64,000 bases of DNA, from positions 20,012 through 84,011 of the forward strand of contig JAJQGU010000073.1 of NCBI GenBank assembly GCA_021200315.1, read 5' to 3'. The DNA comes from Akkermansiaceae bacterium (GTDB lineage: Bacteria; Verrucomicrobiota; Verrucomicrobiia; Verrucomicrobiales; Akkermansiaceae). The position numbers and the translations under genes are program-made. Below the pieces are notes generated by a model that made no database searches, had not been told where the DNA came from, and saw nothing but the letters and a program-made list of their open reading frames with translations. This document shows positions 1-9,212 of the stretch, one piece after another. Positions within the stretch are counted from its first letter, which is position 1; each line of letters starts with the position of its first letter.

Positions 1-1
1 G

Positions 2-250
2 ACACTTGCGCCGTTCAGCGTTTCGGCCGTGATTCTTTCCATCGCTTCGCTGGACTACCTAGGGTTCGGCTTGCCGGACACTTGCGCAAGCTGGGGACGG
101 TTGCTCAATGACGGCCTTGCCAATCTTTCATCTCCGTGGATCGTCACTTCGGGCTTTGCCGCATTGGCGATCTCCCTTCTGCTCGTTACCTTCACAGGGG
201 AAGCAGTTCGGGAAGCATTTGATCCTAAAAGAATTTCATGTTACAAATGA
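2..250 (+). CDS. Peptide ABC transporter permease, YejE/DppC-like, C-terminal part (5' end outside window)
   Basis: Frame 2 is open from the window edge (TLAPFSVSAVILSIASLDYLGFGLP...); LDYLGFGLP, ANL..PW and GEAVREAFDPK match the C-terminus of YejE-type permeases; followed by SBP and ATPase genes. Confidence 0.85.
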   Translation, partial: TLAPFSVSAVILSIASLDYLGFGLPDTCASWGRLLNDGLANLSSPWIVTSGFAALAISLLLVTFTGEAVREAFDPKRISCYK

Positions 251-2457
251 ATCTTCCGGGCCGTTCGTTTCTTCGCCTGCTTCCTTTCCTGCTTCTGCCG
301 GGGCTCTGTTCCTGCGGCGATTCAAAGAACGAACAGGGGTATGGCTGGAAACCTTCGGCAGATTCCGTGATGCCGCTTGCCTTTCCGCACGGAGAAGATG
401 GGGAGGGCGCACTGCCGGATTACGTGCGCGCTTGGCGCATGCCCCCCGGTTTTGCCGCCGCACAGGGCGCTCCCGATTTCCCCACCCGCTGGAATCGGCG
501 TGTGCGCCAGTGGGTGGCGGATGCTCTTGCAGAAGAGGACGCACGGGCCGCCCGTGCCGCTTCCTCCGCCGGGGACGGAAGTACGGCGGCGGAAGCGTCC
601 CGGAAACGCCGCGAACGGCTGCTTTCCCGCGCCGCCGGGCCGGATTACCTTCGCTTCCTCCCCAGCCGTGAACTTCCAGAGAATCTGACATGGGAAAGCA
701 ACTGGGGAGAACCTGACATCGGCGACCCCCGCGCCCGCAAAGGCGGCGTCATGCGCATCGCCTCCGCCCGCTCCTATCCGAACACCTTCCGAGTCATGGG
801 ACCGAACAGTGACAACAGCTTCAAAGGCATGCTGCACGACGACGTCAACATGGATCTCGTGATGATCCATCCCGGCACCGGACGGTTTATCCCTGGGTTG
901 GCCGATCGCTGGGCCATTGCCGACGGAGGAAGCACAGTTTACTTTCATATTGACGCCGCGGCCGCCTTTTCGGATGGACGCCCCGTGACCACGCGCGATT
1001 TCGTGGCGGCGCTTTTTCTGCGCACCTCGGAGCCCGCCGCCTCGTCCCGGTACACCAATTTATATCTTGCCACCATTTCGGGCATTACGATTTATGGGGA
1101 CAAGACGCTTGCCGTGCACTTCCCCGCGCCGAATCCCATGCCCTTGGCGAATGCCTGCATCCCCTGCGATCCCGCCCATTTTTACAGTGAATTCGGCCCA
1201 GATTTCGCGGAGAAATACCAGTGGCGCATTCCCCCCGTCACGGGCGGTTATGTGGCGGATCCCGAGGGGATCGTGTTCGGAAGACACATCCGCATGAAAC
1301 GCGTGCGCGAGTGGTGGGCCCGCGACCGCCGCTACACGCGTTACTCCTGCAATGTGGATTTCATTGACTACGCCTTTTACTCCGAGCTTCAGAAGATCAG
1401 GGAACTTTTCCGCATCGGTGAACTCGACGCCATCTCCGTCCGCGAACCGGAATACTGGTACGAGGGACTTGAAATCGCTGAAGTGCATCACGGCTACATC
1501 CGCCGCATCCAGTTTCACAACATCTGGCCGCGGTCACCTTATGGATTTTACTTGAATTGCTCGCGTCCTCCGTTCAACGACGTGAATATACGCTTGGGTT
1601 TTCAGCATTCGCTCAACATTGACCGTGTGATTGAAACCGTGTTCCGAGGGGACTATACACGCCTTCACACCAGCGCCACGGGATTCGGTGAGTTCACCAA
1701 CAATGAAATCCGAGCCCGCGAATATTCTCCGGCAAAAGCTCGGGAATACTTCGCCCGTGCTGGCTACACCGCTGTCGACAGGGATGGCCGGCTTTGCACC
1801 CCCGAAGGCAAGAGACTCGAGGCCGAGGTGTCGTGCATGCTCGATCCCTTCTACGCCAATTTCATGGCCATACTCAAGGAAGACGCCGCCCGATGCGGAC
1901 TTGAATTGCACGTGGAGCAGCTCGATAACACGGTGTTTTACCTCAAGACCATGGACAAAAAGGTGCAGGCCGCGGTATGGAACTGGGCTTTCACTCCGCC
2001 CATTCCCATCTTTCGGGAATACTTCCATTCGTCCCTCGCCTTCGATGAAGACGGCAGACCCGTCCTCGGCTCCAACAACATCACCGCCACAGCCGATGCT
2101 CAGATGGATCGTTTGCTGGATGACGAAACATTTGCCGTCACGGCCGAGGCGGCCCGCGATGCTTCCCGCGCCATTCAGCAACGTATACACGACCTCGGAG
2201 TCTGGGTGCCGGGGTGGACGACCACTTTCCGCCGTATTGCCTGCTGGCGCTGGGTACAGTGGCCGGACTGCCCAGGCAATCGGTTTTGTCCGCCCCGCTT
2301 CCACGATCCTCTCGACAGCCATCTCTATTGGATCGACGGAGATGAAAAGGAACGCACTTTTCGAGCCAAAGCGCGCGGGGAGCCTATGCCGGAGGAAGAA
2401 CTTCTCATCCCCGTTCCCGATACGGAAGGGCAGAGGGGCCCCGCCGATCGCGTTTAG
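238..2457 (+). CDS. Extracellular peptide-binding lipoprotein, YejA/OppA-like (SBP family 5)
   Basis: Lipobox LCSC after hydrophobic signal; family 5 SBP segments (GGVMRIASARSYPNTFRVMGPNS, LADRWAIADGGSTVYFHID, DAISVREPEYWYEGLEI); overlaps the permease by 13 nt. Confidence 0.88.
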   Translation: MLQMNLPGRSFLRLLPFLLLPGLCSCGDSKNEQGYGWKPSADSVMPLAFPHGEDGEGALPDYVRAWRMPPGFAAAQGAPDFPTRWNRRVRQWVADALAEEDARAARAASSAGDGSTAAEASRKRRERLLSRAAGPDYLRFLPSRELPENLTWESNWGEPDIGDPRARKGGVMRIASARSYPNTFRVMGPNSDNSFKGMLHDDVNMDLVMIHPGTGRFIPGLADRWAIADGGSTVYFHIDAAAAFSDGRPVTTRDFVAALFLRTSEPAASSRYTNLYLATISGITIYGDKTLAVHFPAPNPMPLANACIPCDPAHFYSEFGPDFAEKYQWRIPPVTGGYVADPEGIVFGRHIRMKRVREWWARDRRYTRYSCNVDFIDYAFYSELQKIRELFRIGELDAISVREPEYWYEGLEIAEVHHGYIRRIQFHNIWPRSPYGFYLNCSRPPFNDVNIRLGFQHSLNIDRVIETVFRGDYTRLHTSATGFGEFTNNEIRAREYSPAKAREYFARAGYTAVDRDGRLCTPEGKRLEAEVSCMLDPFYANFMAILKEDAARCGLELHVEQLDNTVFYLKTMDKKVQAAVWNWAFTPPIPIFREYFHSSLAFDEDGRPVLGSNNITATADAQMDRLLDDETFAVTAEAARDASRAIQQRIHDLGVWVPGWTTTFRRIACWRWVQWPDCPGNRFCPPRFHDPLDSHLYWIDGDEKERTFRAKARGEPMPEEELLIPVPDTEGQRGPADRV

Positions 2458-2481
2458 AAATCCCCACTCCGGAAAATATTC

Positions 2482-3456
2482 ATGAAAACTCTCCTTTCTA
2501 TTCGCAATCTCATCACGGCATTCCAGACAGGGAACTCCCTGCTCACCGCAGTGGATGGCGTTAGTCTCGATGTCCCCGAGGGCTCTTGCGTGGGTATTGT
2601 AGGGGAATCCGGCTGCGGGAAGAGCGTTGCGGCCATGTCCATCGTACGCCTGCTTCCCCGGCCTGCCGGGCGCATCCTCGGCGGAAGCATCAAGTTTGAA
2701 GGCCGCGATCTTGTCCCGCTCTCTTCCGATGAGATGAATGCCGTCCGAGGCGGGCGCATCGGCGTCATTTTCCAAGAACCCATGACGGCGCTGAATCCCG
2801 TGCACACCATAGGGCGCCAAATTGCCGAACCTCTCATGATCCACAATGGAATGAACTCCGGCGAAGCCCTTTCCGCGGCTGAAGATATCCTTCGCCGCGT
2901 CCGGATACCGGATCCCGTGAGGAGGCTCTCCGAGTATCCCCACCAGCTCTCCGGCGGCATGAGACAGCGCGTCGTGATCGCCATCGCCCTGGCGTGCAAC
3001 CCCCGGCTCATCATTGCCGATGAACCCACCACCGCACTCGATGTCACCGTGCAGGCGCAAGTGCTCTCCCTTCTTCGTGAGCTGAGAGAAGAGAGCGGTT
3101 CGGCCTGCCTTCTCATCACTCATGACATGGGCGTCATTGCACAGCAGTGCGACCGCGTGGCCGTGATGTATGCGGGGCGCATTGTCGAACTGGCTGATGT
3201 GGGCGAGCTTTTCTCGCATCCGCGTCACGCATATACACAAGGGCTTCTGCGGTCTATCCCATCGATGTCTCTCCCCCGCAAAACGCGTCTCTTCACCATC
3301 CCCGGCCACGTCGCGCCTCTCGATGAGCTGGTCGGGGGATGCCGTTTCTGTCAGCGTATGGGGCGTGCGGGTGAGACTCTTCATCGGCGGCCCCTCCTTA
3401 CCGAAATAAGCCCCGGCCACTGGGTCGAGGCCTGCCCCCTTTGTCTGTTGCCATGA
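2482..3456 (+). CDS. Peptide ABC transporter ATP-binding protein (DppD/OppD-like)
   Basis: Walker A GESGCGKS, signature LSGGMRQR, Walker B LIIADEPTTALD, C-terminal oligopeptide-transporter Cys motif region. Confidence 0.93.
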   Translation: MKTLLSIRNLITAFQTGNSLLTAVDGVSLDVPEGSCVGIVGESGCGKSVAAMSIVRLLPRPAGRILGGSIKFEGRDLVPLSSDEMNAVRGGRIGVIFQEPMTALNPVHTIGRQIAEPLMIHNGMNSGEALSAAEDILRRVRIPDPVRRLSEYPHQLSGGMRQRVVIAIALACNPRLIIADEPTTALDVTVQAQVLSLLRELREESGSACLLITHDMGVIAQQCDRVAVMYAGRIVELADVGELFSHPRHAYTQGLLRSIPSMSLPRKTRLFTIPGHVAPLDELVGGCRFCQRMGRAGETLHRRPLLTEISPGHWVEACPLCLLP

Positions 3457-4487
3457 ACGCATCCATCGCCTGTCAGCCGATTTTGCTGCGCGTCGAGCAC
3501 CTCCGAACACTCCTTCCTGTGCGCACGGGGATCTTCGGCCGGACCACCGATTGGGTGCGGGCTGTAGACGACATCAGTTTCGAGCTTTCTCCCGGTGAAA
3601 CCATCGGTCTTGTGGGTGAGTCCGGCTGTGGGAAATCCACCCTCGGACGCACACTCGTGCGCCTGTTGAAACCAGCTTCAGGCCGCGTTCTCTTCCGAGA
3701 CATCGATATCGCCGCCATGAGTGAACGCCGTCTGCGGCCGCTGCGAAGGCACATTCAGATGGTTTTTCAGGATCCGTCGGATTCCCTGGATCAGCGCATG
3801 AGCATCGGCCAGATTGTCGCCGAACCTCTCGTGATCAGGAAAATCGGCTCCCCCGGCGAACGCCGGCGCCTCGTGCTTTCGCTCTTGGAGCGCGTGGGGC
3901 TGCCCACCGGCGCGGCGGACCGCTTCCCGTTTGAATTTTCGGGTGGACAGCGCCAGCGCATCGGCATAGCCCGTGCGCTGGCTCTCAGTCCTGAAATTCT
4001 GATCTTGGATGAGCCTGTCTCCGCCCTCGATGTTTCCGTGCGTTCACAGATCCTGAATCTGCTGCTTGACCTGCAGGAGGAGAGAAACCTCGCCTACTTG
4101 TTCGTTTCGCATGATTTATCTGTGGTCCATCACGTCTCGGACCGAATTCTGGTCATGTATCTCGGCCGGATTGTCGAGAGCGCGCCGGCGGACGAGCTCT
4201 GCAGGCATCCGCTTCACGCCTATACCAAAGCTCTGCTGACTGCCGTCCCTAAAGCGGATCCATCATATCGCAGCGTGCCTCCCCCCCTTTCCGGCGATAT
4301 TCCGTCCGCTCTCGATCCTCCGTCGGGTTCCGCATTCGGATACCGCATCAATCATCCACGTTATCCGGAAACCAAGACCATGGATCTGACTCCCGTGGAA
4401 ATCTCTCCCGGCCACTATGTCGCTCCTGATCCCTGCGCTCTCGCGGAAGAGGATTGGAACAAAATAAAGCCCGCCGACCTGTTGTAG
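3453..4487 (+). CDS. Peptide ABC transporter ATP-binding protein (DppF/OppF-like)
   Basis: Walker A GESGCGKS, FSGGQRQR, ILILDEPVSALDVSVRSQILNLL; ATGA 4-nt overlap with preceding ATPase supports start at 3453. Confidence 0.93.
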   Translation: MNASIACQPILLRVEHLRTLLPVRTGIFGRTTDWVRAVDDISFELSPGETIGLVGESGCGKSTLGRTLVRLLKPASGRVLFRDIDIAAMSERRLRPLRRHIQMVFQDPSDSLDQRMSIGQIVAEPLVIRKIGSPGERRRLVLSLLERVGLPTGAADRFPFEFSGGQRQRIGIARALALSPEILILDEPVSALDVSVRSQILNLLLDLQEERNLAYLFVSHDLSVVHHVSDRILVMYLGRIVESAPADELCRHPLHAYTKALLTAVPKADPSYRSVPPPLSGDIPSALDPPSGSAFGYRINHPRYPETKTMDLTPVEISPGHYVAPDPCALAEEDWNKIKPADLL

Positions 4488-4690
4488 ATCACGTCGGCAT
4501 GCGGAAATCATGCGCTCAATATGCCCGTAACGAGTGTATAATATGTTTGACCACAGGAGGGAGCCCGCGTTCGGTCTGCCGCGGGCAACGACTTTCCGAG
4601 AGCTTTCGGACAAGGGGAAATGGAAATATTTTGAGCCGATCTCAGTTTTTGCTTGCGTTTGAAGCGGGAAAATGCTATTTAAAATCCACC

Positions 4691-5125
4691 ATGAAGCGCA
4701 CAGTTCTTTCAGCTCTGATTCTCTTGGGCACAGCGGCCGCGGCGTATGCCGACATTCAGGCTCCTCCCGCCTCGGAATATACGGCCACCCGCAAACTTGG
4801 CCGGGCCTTGGGCAATATTATTTATGCCGTCGAGGAGATCCCCACCACGATGGTTCGCTGGAATTCGAATGAGGGGGATTATGCGGGCTGGTCCGTGGGC
4901 ATTGTAGAGGGTTTTTCCCGCACATTTGAACGCATTGGCTATGGCTTTTATGAATTGGTGACTTTCTGGGCTCCCACCTACAAATGCACTTATCGTCCTC
5001 CTTATCAGGGCAGCTGCGGCCGCAACGGCCTCCGGGAATACAATACGTGGTCCGGCTTTACGGAATTTCCGCAGGAGCTGGGATTTCAAAGCTATTACCG
5101 ATATTCTCGAGTGACGACTGATTGA
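4691..5125 (+). CDS. Exosortase system-associated protein, TIGR04073-like, secreted
   Basis: Signal peptide MKRTVLSALILLGTAAAAYA; RKLGRALGNIIYAVEEIPTTM...GYGFYELVTFWAPTY resembles TIGR04073 family (RKLGRG..N......E.P / G.YE..TF). Confidence 0.7.
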   Translation: MKRTVLSALILLGTAAAAYADIQAPPASEYTATRKLGRALGNIIYAVEEIPTTMVRWNSNEGDYAGWSVGIVEGFSRTFERIGYGFYELVTFWAPTYKCTYRPPYQGSCGRNGLREYNTWSGFTEFPQELGFQSYYRYSRVTTD

Positions 5126-5189
5126 TGGCTTTCATGGCCGCTTTCGGGAAATATTTTGCTGTATAATTATAATGCGCTGAGAGAGGTAA

Positions 5190-5975
5190 ATGATTTTCCG
5201 GCAGATCCGTGGCGCCACAAGCATTATCACGTTTAAAGGCAAGAAATTTTTAATTGATCCGTTTCTTGCTCCGAGAGGAACAGTGCCTTCTGTTCCTTCT
5301 CCGTACAATGACTCACCCAATCCGTTGGTAGATTTGCCCGTTCCTGTCAGCGAGATAATTGCGGTGGATGCGGTCATTGTTACTCATATGCATCATTTTG
5401 ACCATTTTGATGATTGCGCCGCCAAGGCTTTGCCTGAAGGCATGCCAATGTTTGTCCAATCCGAAAAAGAGAGCGGGGATATGCGCAACTTGGGCTTTGC
5501 GGACGTGACGGTGCTGACAGAGAGGGGTGTGAACTTTCAGGATGTGACACTCTATCGGACAGATGCCTTGCATGGAGATGGAGTGACTGCGGCCTACTAT
5601 TACAGAAAATACGGTTTCCCTTCCGATGCTTGTGGAGTTGTGTTCAAAGCACTGGGGGAAAAGGTGTTCTATGTGGCGGGCGATACGCTTTGGTATGATG
5701 GTGTGCGTCGGGCCATCGAGAAGCATACCCCTGAGATCATTGCCCTAAACGCTGCCAATGCTCAGATGTATGACGGCACGCCAATTCTTATGGGAGTGGA
5801 TGGTGTAAAAGAAGTCGCATTGGCAGCTCCCGATGCCGTTCTCATTGCTACTCACATGGATGCGGTCAATCATGCCCGTTTAAGCCGGCGAGGCTTGAGG
5901 AAATTCGCAAAAGTTGCCGGATTGGAACAGCGGCTTTACATACCAGAGGATGGAGAATCCGTTTCCTTTTGTTGA
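5190..5975 (+). CDS. MBL-fold metallo-hydrolase (UlaG-like)
   Basis: FLIDPFLAPRG, VTHMHHFDHFD metal-binding region, FYVAGDTLWYDGV, ATHMDAVNH; SD-like GAGAGG before ATG. Confidence 0.85.
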   Translation: MIFRQIRGATSIITFKGKKFLIDPFLAPRGTVPSVPSPYNDSPNPLVDLPVPVSEIIAVDAVIVTHMHHFDHFDDCAAKALPEGMPMFVQSEKESGDMRNLGFADVTVLTERGVNFQDVTLYRTDALHGDGVTAAYYYRKYGFPSDACGVVFKALGEKVFYVAGDTLWYDGVRRAIEKHTPEIIALNAANAQMYDGTPILMGVDGVKEVALAAPDAVLIATHMDAVNHARLSRRGLRKFAKVAGLEQRLYIPEDGESVSFC

Positions 5976-5985
5976 CCGTGAGTCA

Positions 5986-6019
5986 GAGCCCGGCAGGATT
6001 TCTGTCGGGGCTCGTTTTT
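5986..6019 (+). terminator. Rho-independent terminator after the MBL-fold gene
   Basis: GAGCCCGGCAG-GATTT-CTGTCGGGGCTC hairpin followed by GTTTTT. Confidence 0.6.
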
Positions 6020-6305
6020 ACTTGGGCAGGGACGTGTAAGTGAGGAAAGGGGACTGAGTTCACATCAGAGACAATGGCTTATTTAAAGGCTCAAGCGGAA
6101 TTTGATTTGCGGGAGGAAAGGGAGCTCAGCCGCCTTCGGATTTGGGGGCTGTTTGGAAGCCATATTCCGTAATAACGTTAGGGTGAGACCGTTCCAATGT
6201 ATAAACCGTTTATGTCGGCATATTCTGCGAACGTGGCGCATTCTGTCACGGAGAAGGCTTTTTTCGATTCAGAGACGCTTTCCGGCAATTCTAGGCGGGT
6301 GTGCC

Positions 6306-7217
6306 ATGTTTGAGAGTCTTTTCCAAGACCGTGGCCTGTCGCTCGATCGGTTGAGAACTCTCGCAGAGGTCTCTCGCGCCGGCTCGATCGTCGGCGCCGC
6401 CCCGGGAGACGCCTCCCGTCAGAGCCTTTTTTCGCGCCAGATCAAGGAGCTGGAGGAGTTTTTCGGGGTATCTCTCGCGTATCGTGCGGGCAGAAAGCTC
6501 AAGCTCACCAAGGAGGGCAGGGAGCTTGTGGCCGTTTCCAATGAGTTCTTTGTCGCTCTGGGAGATTTTCGCCGCCGCACGAAGAATGCGGCTTGTCATT
6601 TCATCATCGGCAGCGGGGAGAGCCTCCTTGCCTGGCTGGTCGCTCCGGCGCTGTCTTCTCCTGAGTTGCGCGGACAGCAGGCATCCCTTTCGTATCGCAA
6701 TATGCGCAGCCGCGAAGTGGCCGGTGCGTTGATCGACATGGAAATCGATCTCGGTATCTTGAGACGGGATGTCCTTCCGTCTTCCGTATTGGAAAGCCGG
6801 GAGGCGCCCGCTGTTTCGTATGCGCTTTACGTCCCCCGTGAAATGATGCCGGAAAAGGCCGACTTCGAGTGGCTGATCCGGAATCGCCCCGTGGTGTCGC
6901 TTGACGAGACCACCGCTTTTTACAAAAAACTTTCGGGAAATCTTGCGGGCGCGGGGCTTCAAATAACCTCATTCAGCGGAACGCCGTCATTCACTTGCGC
7001 CGCGTCAATGATGAAAAGCCGCGCCTTTGCGGCGATACTGCCCGATCTGGCCGAGATTGATCTTGATGAATCCTTTGTCAGAGTGGAACATCCATTGTTC
7101 CATGCCCTTCACCGCGATCTTGTGATCGCTTGGAATCCCCGCCTTCTGCGGGTGCGCCCCGGTGTGGAGAGATTCATCAATGCCTTCCACGAAGCCATCA
7201 GGAAGAGGGGCGCGTGA
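6306..7217 (+). CDS. LysR-family transcriptional regulator
   Basis: N-terminal HTH (LDRLRTLAEVSRAGSIVGAA...RQSLFSRQIKELEEFFGVSLAYRAGRKLKLTKEG); annotated start at 6306 rather than ORF start 6102. Confidence 0.8.
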   Translation: MFESLFQDRGLSLDRLRTLAEVSRAGSIVGAAPGDASRQSLFSRQIKELEEFFGVSLAYRAGRKLKLTKEGRELVAVSNEFFVALGDFRRRTKNAACHFIIGSGESLLAWLVAPALSSPELRGQQASLSYRNMRSREVAGALIDMEIDLGILRRDVLPSSVLESREAPAVSYALYVPREMMPEKADFEWLIRNRPVVSLDETTAFYKKLSGNLAGAGLQITSFSGTPSFTCAASMMKSRAFAAILPDLAEIDLDESFVRVEHPLFHALHRDLVIAWNPRLLRVRPGVERFINAFHEAIRKRGA

Positions 7218-7259
7218 CCTGATGCGCCGTTACAGACCCGCCTGTCGGGGACAGAGGCT

Positions 7260-8483
7260 TTATTGGGGCAGATTCTGCTGCTGTCGGCGCTGGATTCGGC
7301 GGTGACTCTCTGCCGCCTTGAAGTTGTAGACTGGTTTGAGGATGCAGCGGGTTTCCACACTATCGCCGATGTGGTTGAGAATGTCCTCCATGCTTTTGTA
7401 GGCCATGGGCGCCTCATCGAGCGTCTCGGGGCAGACGGAGCTGGTATAGATCCCTTGCATGGAGCCGCGAAAGTCCTCCATGGTGAGGTGTTCCAAGGCG
7501 GCGGTGCGGCTCATCACACGTCCTGCGCCGTGTGGGGCGGATTGATTCCAGTCTTCATTGCCGAGACCTGTGCCGAGAATGCAGCCGTCCCTCATGTTGA
7601 GGGGGATGAGCAGCCGCTCATTCTTCTTTGCGGAGATTGCCCCCTTGCGCACGATGTTCGATTCGTGGTCAATGTAGTTATGGATCGTGTGGAATTGATC
7701 CTGCACCTCCCATCCCATGCGTTCGACAATCGTGCGTGCGATGAGCTCCCGGTTCCGGTTGGCGAACATCTGGCAGATTTTCATGTCATGCAGATAGCGC
7801 ATACGAGCCTCTCCTTCGAGGTAGCAGAGCGCGGCAGGAATTGACGCAGGGGGCTCGATGGCGTCAATGGCCGCTTGAATTTCTGTGCGGCGGCCCGCGG
7901 CGCGGTATTCAGCAATGAGCGCCTTCACGAATTCGAGATAACGGGTATTCCCATGAAGAGTGACGACGGCCTCCTTTTGATAGAGATCCGCCACTTGTTT
8001 TCCGAGATTTCTGCTGCCCGTATGGATGATGAGGTACATATTCCCTTCTTCATCACGATCGAGCTCGATAAAATGATTGCCCCCGCCCAGGCTGCCGAGG
8101 CTTCGGCGGAGGTAGTCGGGTTTACTGAGCAGGGCTTTGCAGTGCATGGCTTCGAGCTCGTCGAAGGCGTCAAGCTCGTTTCGGTTCACTGCAAATCCCG
8201 AGGGGACGTTTCGACGGATGGTATCATCGAGTTCGGCGAGGTCAGCCTGCAATTTGCCGAGGCATGTGCAGAGCATTCCGCAGCCGATGTCCACACCCAC
8301 GATATTGGGAATCACCTTTTCTCCCAAATCCGCGGTAAAACCGATCACACAACCCTTGCCTGCATGAACGTCGGGCATGATGCGCACCTTGCAGTCGGAA
8401 AAGGCCGGCTGCTCCATGAGCGCGTCGATCTGTCTGCGGGACTTTTCATCGATCTGCTCGGCGAATATTTTGAGATCCTTCAT
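7260..8483 (-). CDS. rtcB: RNA-splicing ligase RtcB family
   Basis: MPDVHAGKGCVIGFTADLG, VGVDIGCGMLC, GSLGGGNHFIEL, HTGSRNLGKQV, SAKKNERLLIPLNMRDG, GAGRVMSRTAA. Confidence 0.93.
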   Translation of the reverse strand: MKDLKIFAEQIDEKSRRQIDALMEQPAFSDCKVRIMPDVHAGKGCVIGFTADLGEKVIPNIVGVDIGCGMLCTCLGKLQADLAELDDTIRRNVPSGFAVNRNELDAFDELEAMHCKALLSKPDYLRRSLGSLGGGNHFIELDRDEEGNMYLIIHTGSRNLGKQVADLYQKEAVVTLHGNTRYLEFVKALIAEYRAAGRRTEIQAAIDAIEPPASIPAALCYLEGEARMRYLHDMKICQMFANRNRELIARTIVERMGWEVQDQFHTIHNYIDHESNIVRKGAISAKKNERLLIPLNMRDGCILGTGLGNEDWNQSAPHGAGRVMSRTAALEHLTMEDFRGSMQGIYTSSVCPETLDEAPMAYKSMEDILNHIGDSVETRCILKPVYNFKAAESHRRIQRRQQQNLPQ

Positions 8484-8662
8484 GGAAATAATCTACGGCA
8501 GTTTCCCGCAAATATCCATGCCGATTTTTTCAGGAAGTCTTACTCCAAAGTCATGAACTGGCAAAAGAACGGGAGAGTGAAAACACGCTGCCGTAGAGGG
8601 ATGCCGAATCGTGGAATATCCTCCGCTCTTGGAGAACATCAGACTGCCTGTTGAAGAAATGA

Positions 8663-8690
8663 TTGACATGAAACTCACTCCTGCTACAAT
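8663..8690 (+). promoter_or_regulatory. Sigma70-type promoter for the 8704 gene
   Basis: TTGACA (8663-8668), 16-nt spacer, TACAAT (8685-8690), 13 nt before ATG 8704. Confidence 0.65.
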
Positions 8691-8703
8691 TCCCCTTTGC
8701 ATC

Positions 8704-9168
8704 ATGAAAACAATCACGATACTTCCATTTGCCGTTGCATTGGGCGGTGCTCTTGCCGCACAGGAGGCTGCTCCCGCTCCCGCGAGCGAGCCGCAGATGA
8801 CGGTACAATCCCCCTCTTCCACGCCAGACAAGAATGCTGCGGAGGCTCTTGTGAAAGAAATTCTCGAGTGTTTCTCCGAATTGAGCGATGCTCTCAACAA
8901 CGTGACGGACAAGACCAGCGCGGATGCCGCCGCGGCTCGTGTGGAAGAAATTGCCGCAGCGCTGAAGAGCGTTCAGGAAAAAGGCCGGGCTCTGGGAGAT
9001 CCGACTCCTGAAGTGCAGGAAGAGATTAAGCAGAAGTACGCCTCCCAGTTTGAGGAGACTCTTGGGAAGTTCCTGCAGGCGAGCATCAAGGCGAGTATCA
9101 ACGATTTTTATGGTTCAGAACGCCTTTTGGAGGTTTTTCAAGAGCTGAACGCCGGGTTTGAACCCTGA
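8704..9168 (+). CDS. Small secreted hypothetical protein (154 aa)
   Basis: Signal peptide MKTITILPFAVALGGALAAQEA; predicted helical remainder; start 8704 supported by promoter position. Confidence 0.65.
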   Translation: MKTITILPFAVALGGALAAQEAAPAPASEPQMTVQSPSSTPDKNAAEALVKEILECFSELSDALNNVTDKTSADAAAARVEEIAAALKSVQEKGRALGDPTPEVQEEIKQKYASQFEETLGKFLQASIKASINDFYGSERLLEVFQELNAGFEP

Positions 9169-9212
9169 TTTTTTCTTGGCTCCTTCGGTGAAGTGGGCTT
9201 TGTTTCTTATTT

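Noticed and set aside
1534-3510. 658-aa minus-strand ORF antisense to yejA/dppD-like genes
   Set aside because: Shadow ORF caused by high GC; no family motifs, while the plus-strand genes are unambiguous
7263-8654. Plus-strand ORFs 7263-7844 and 7875-8654
   Set aside because: Antisense to rtcB; no recognisable motifs
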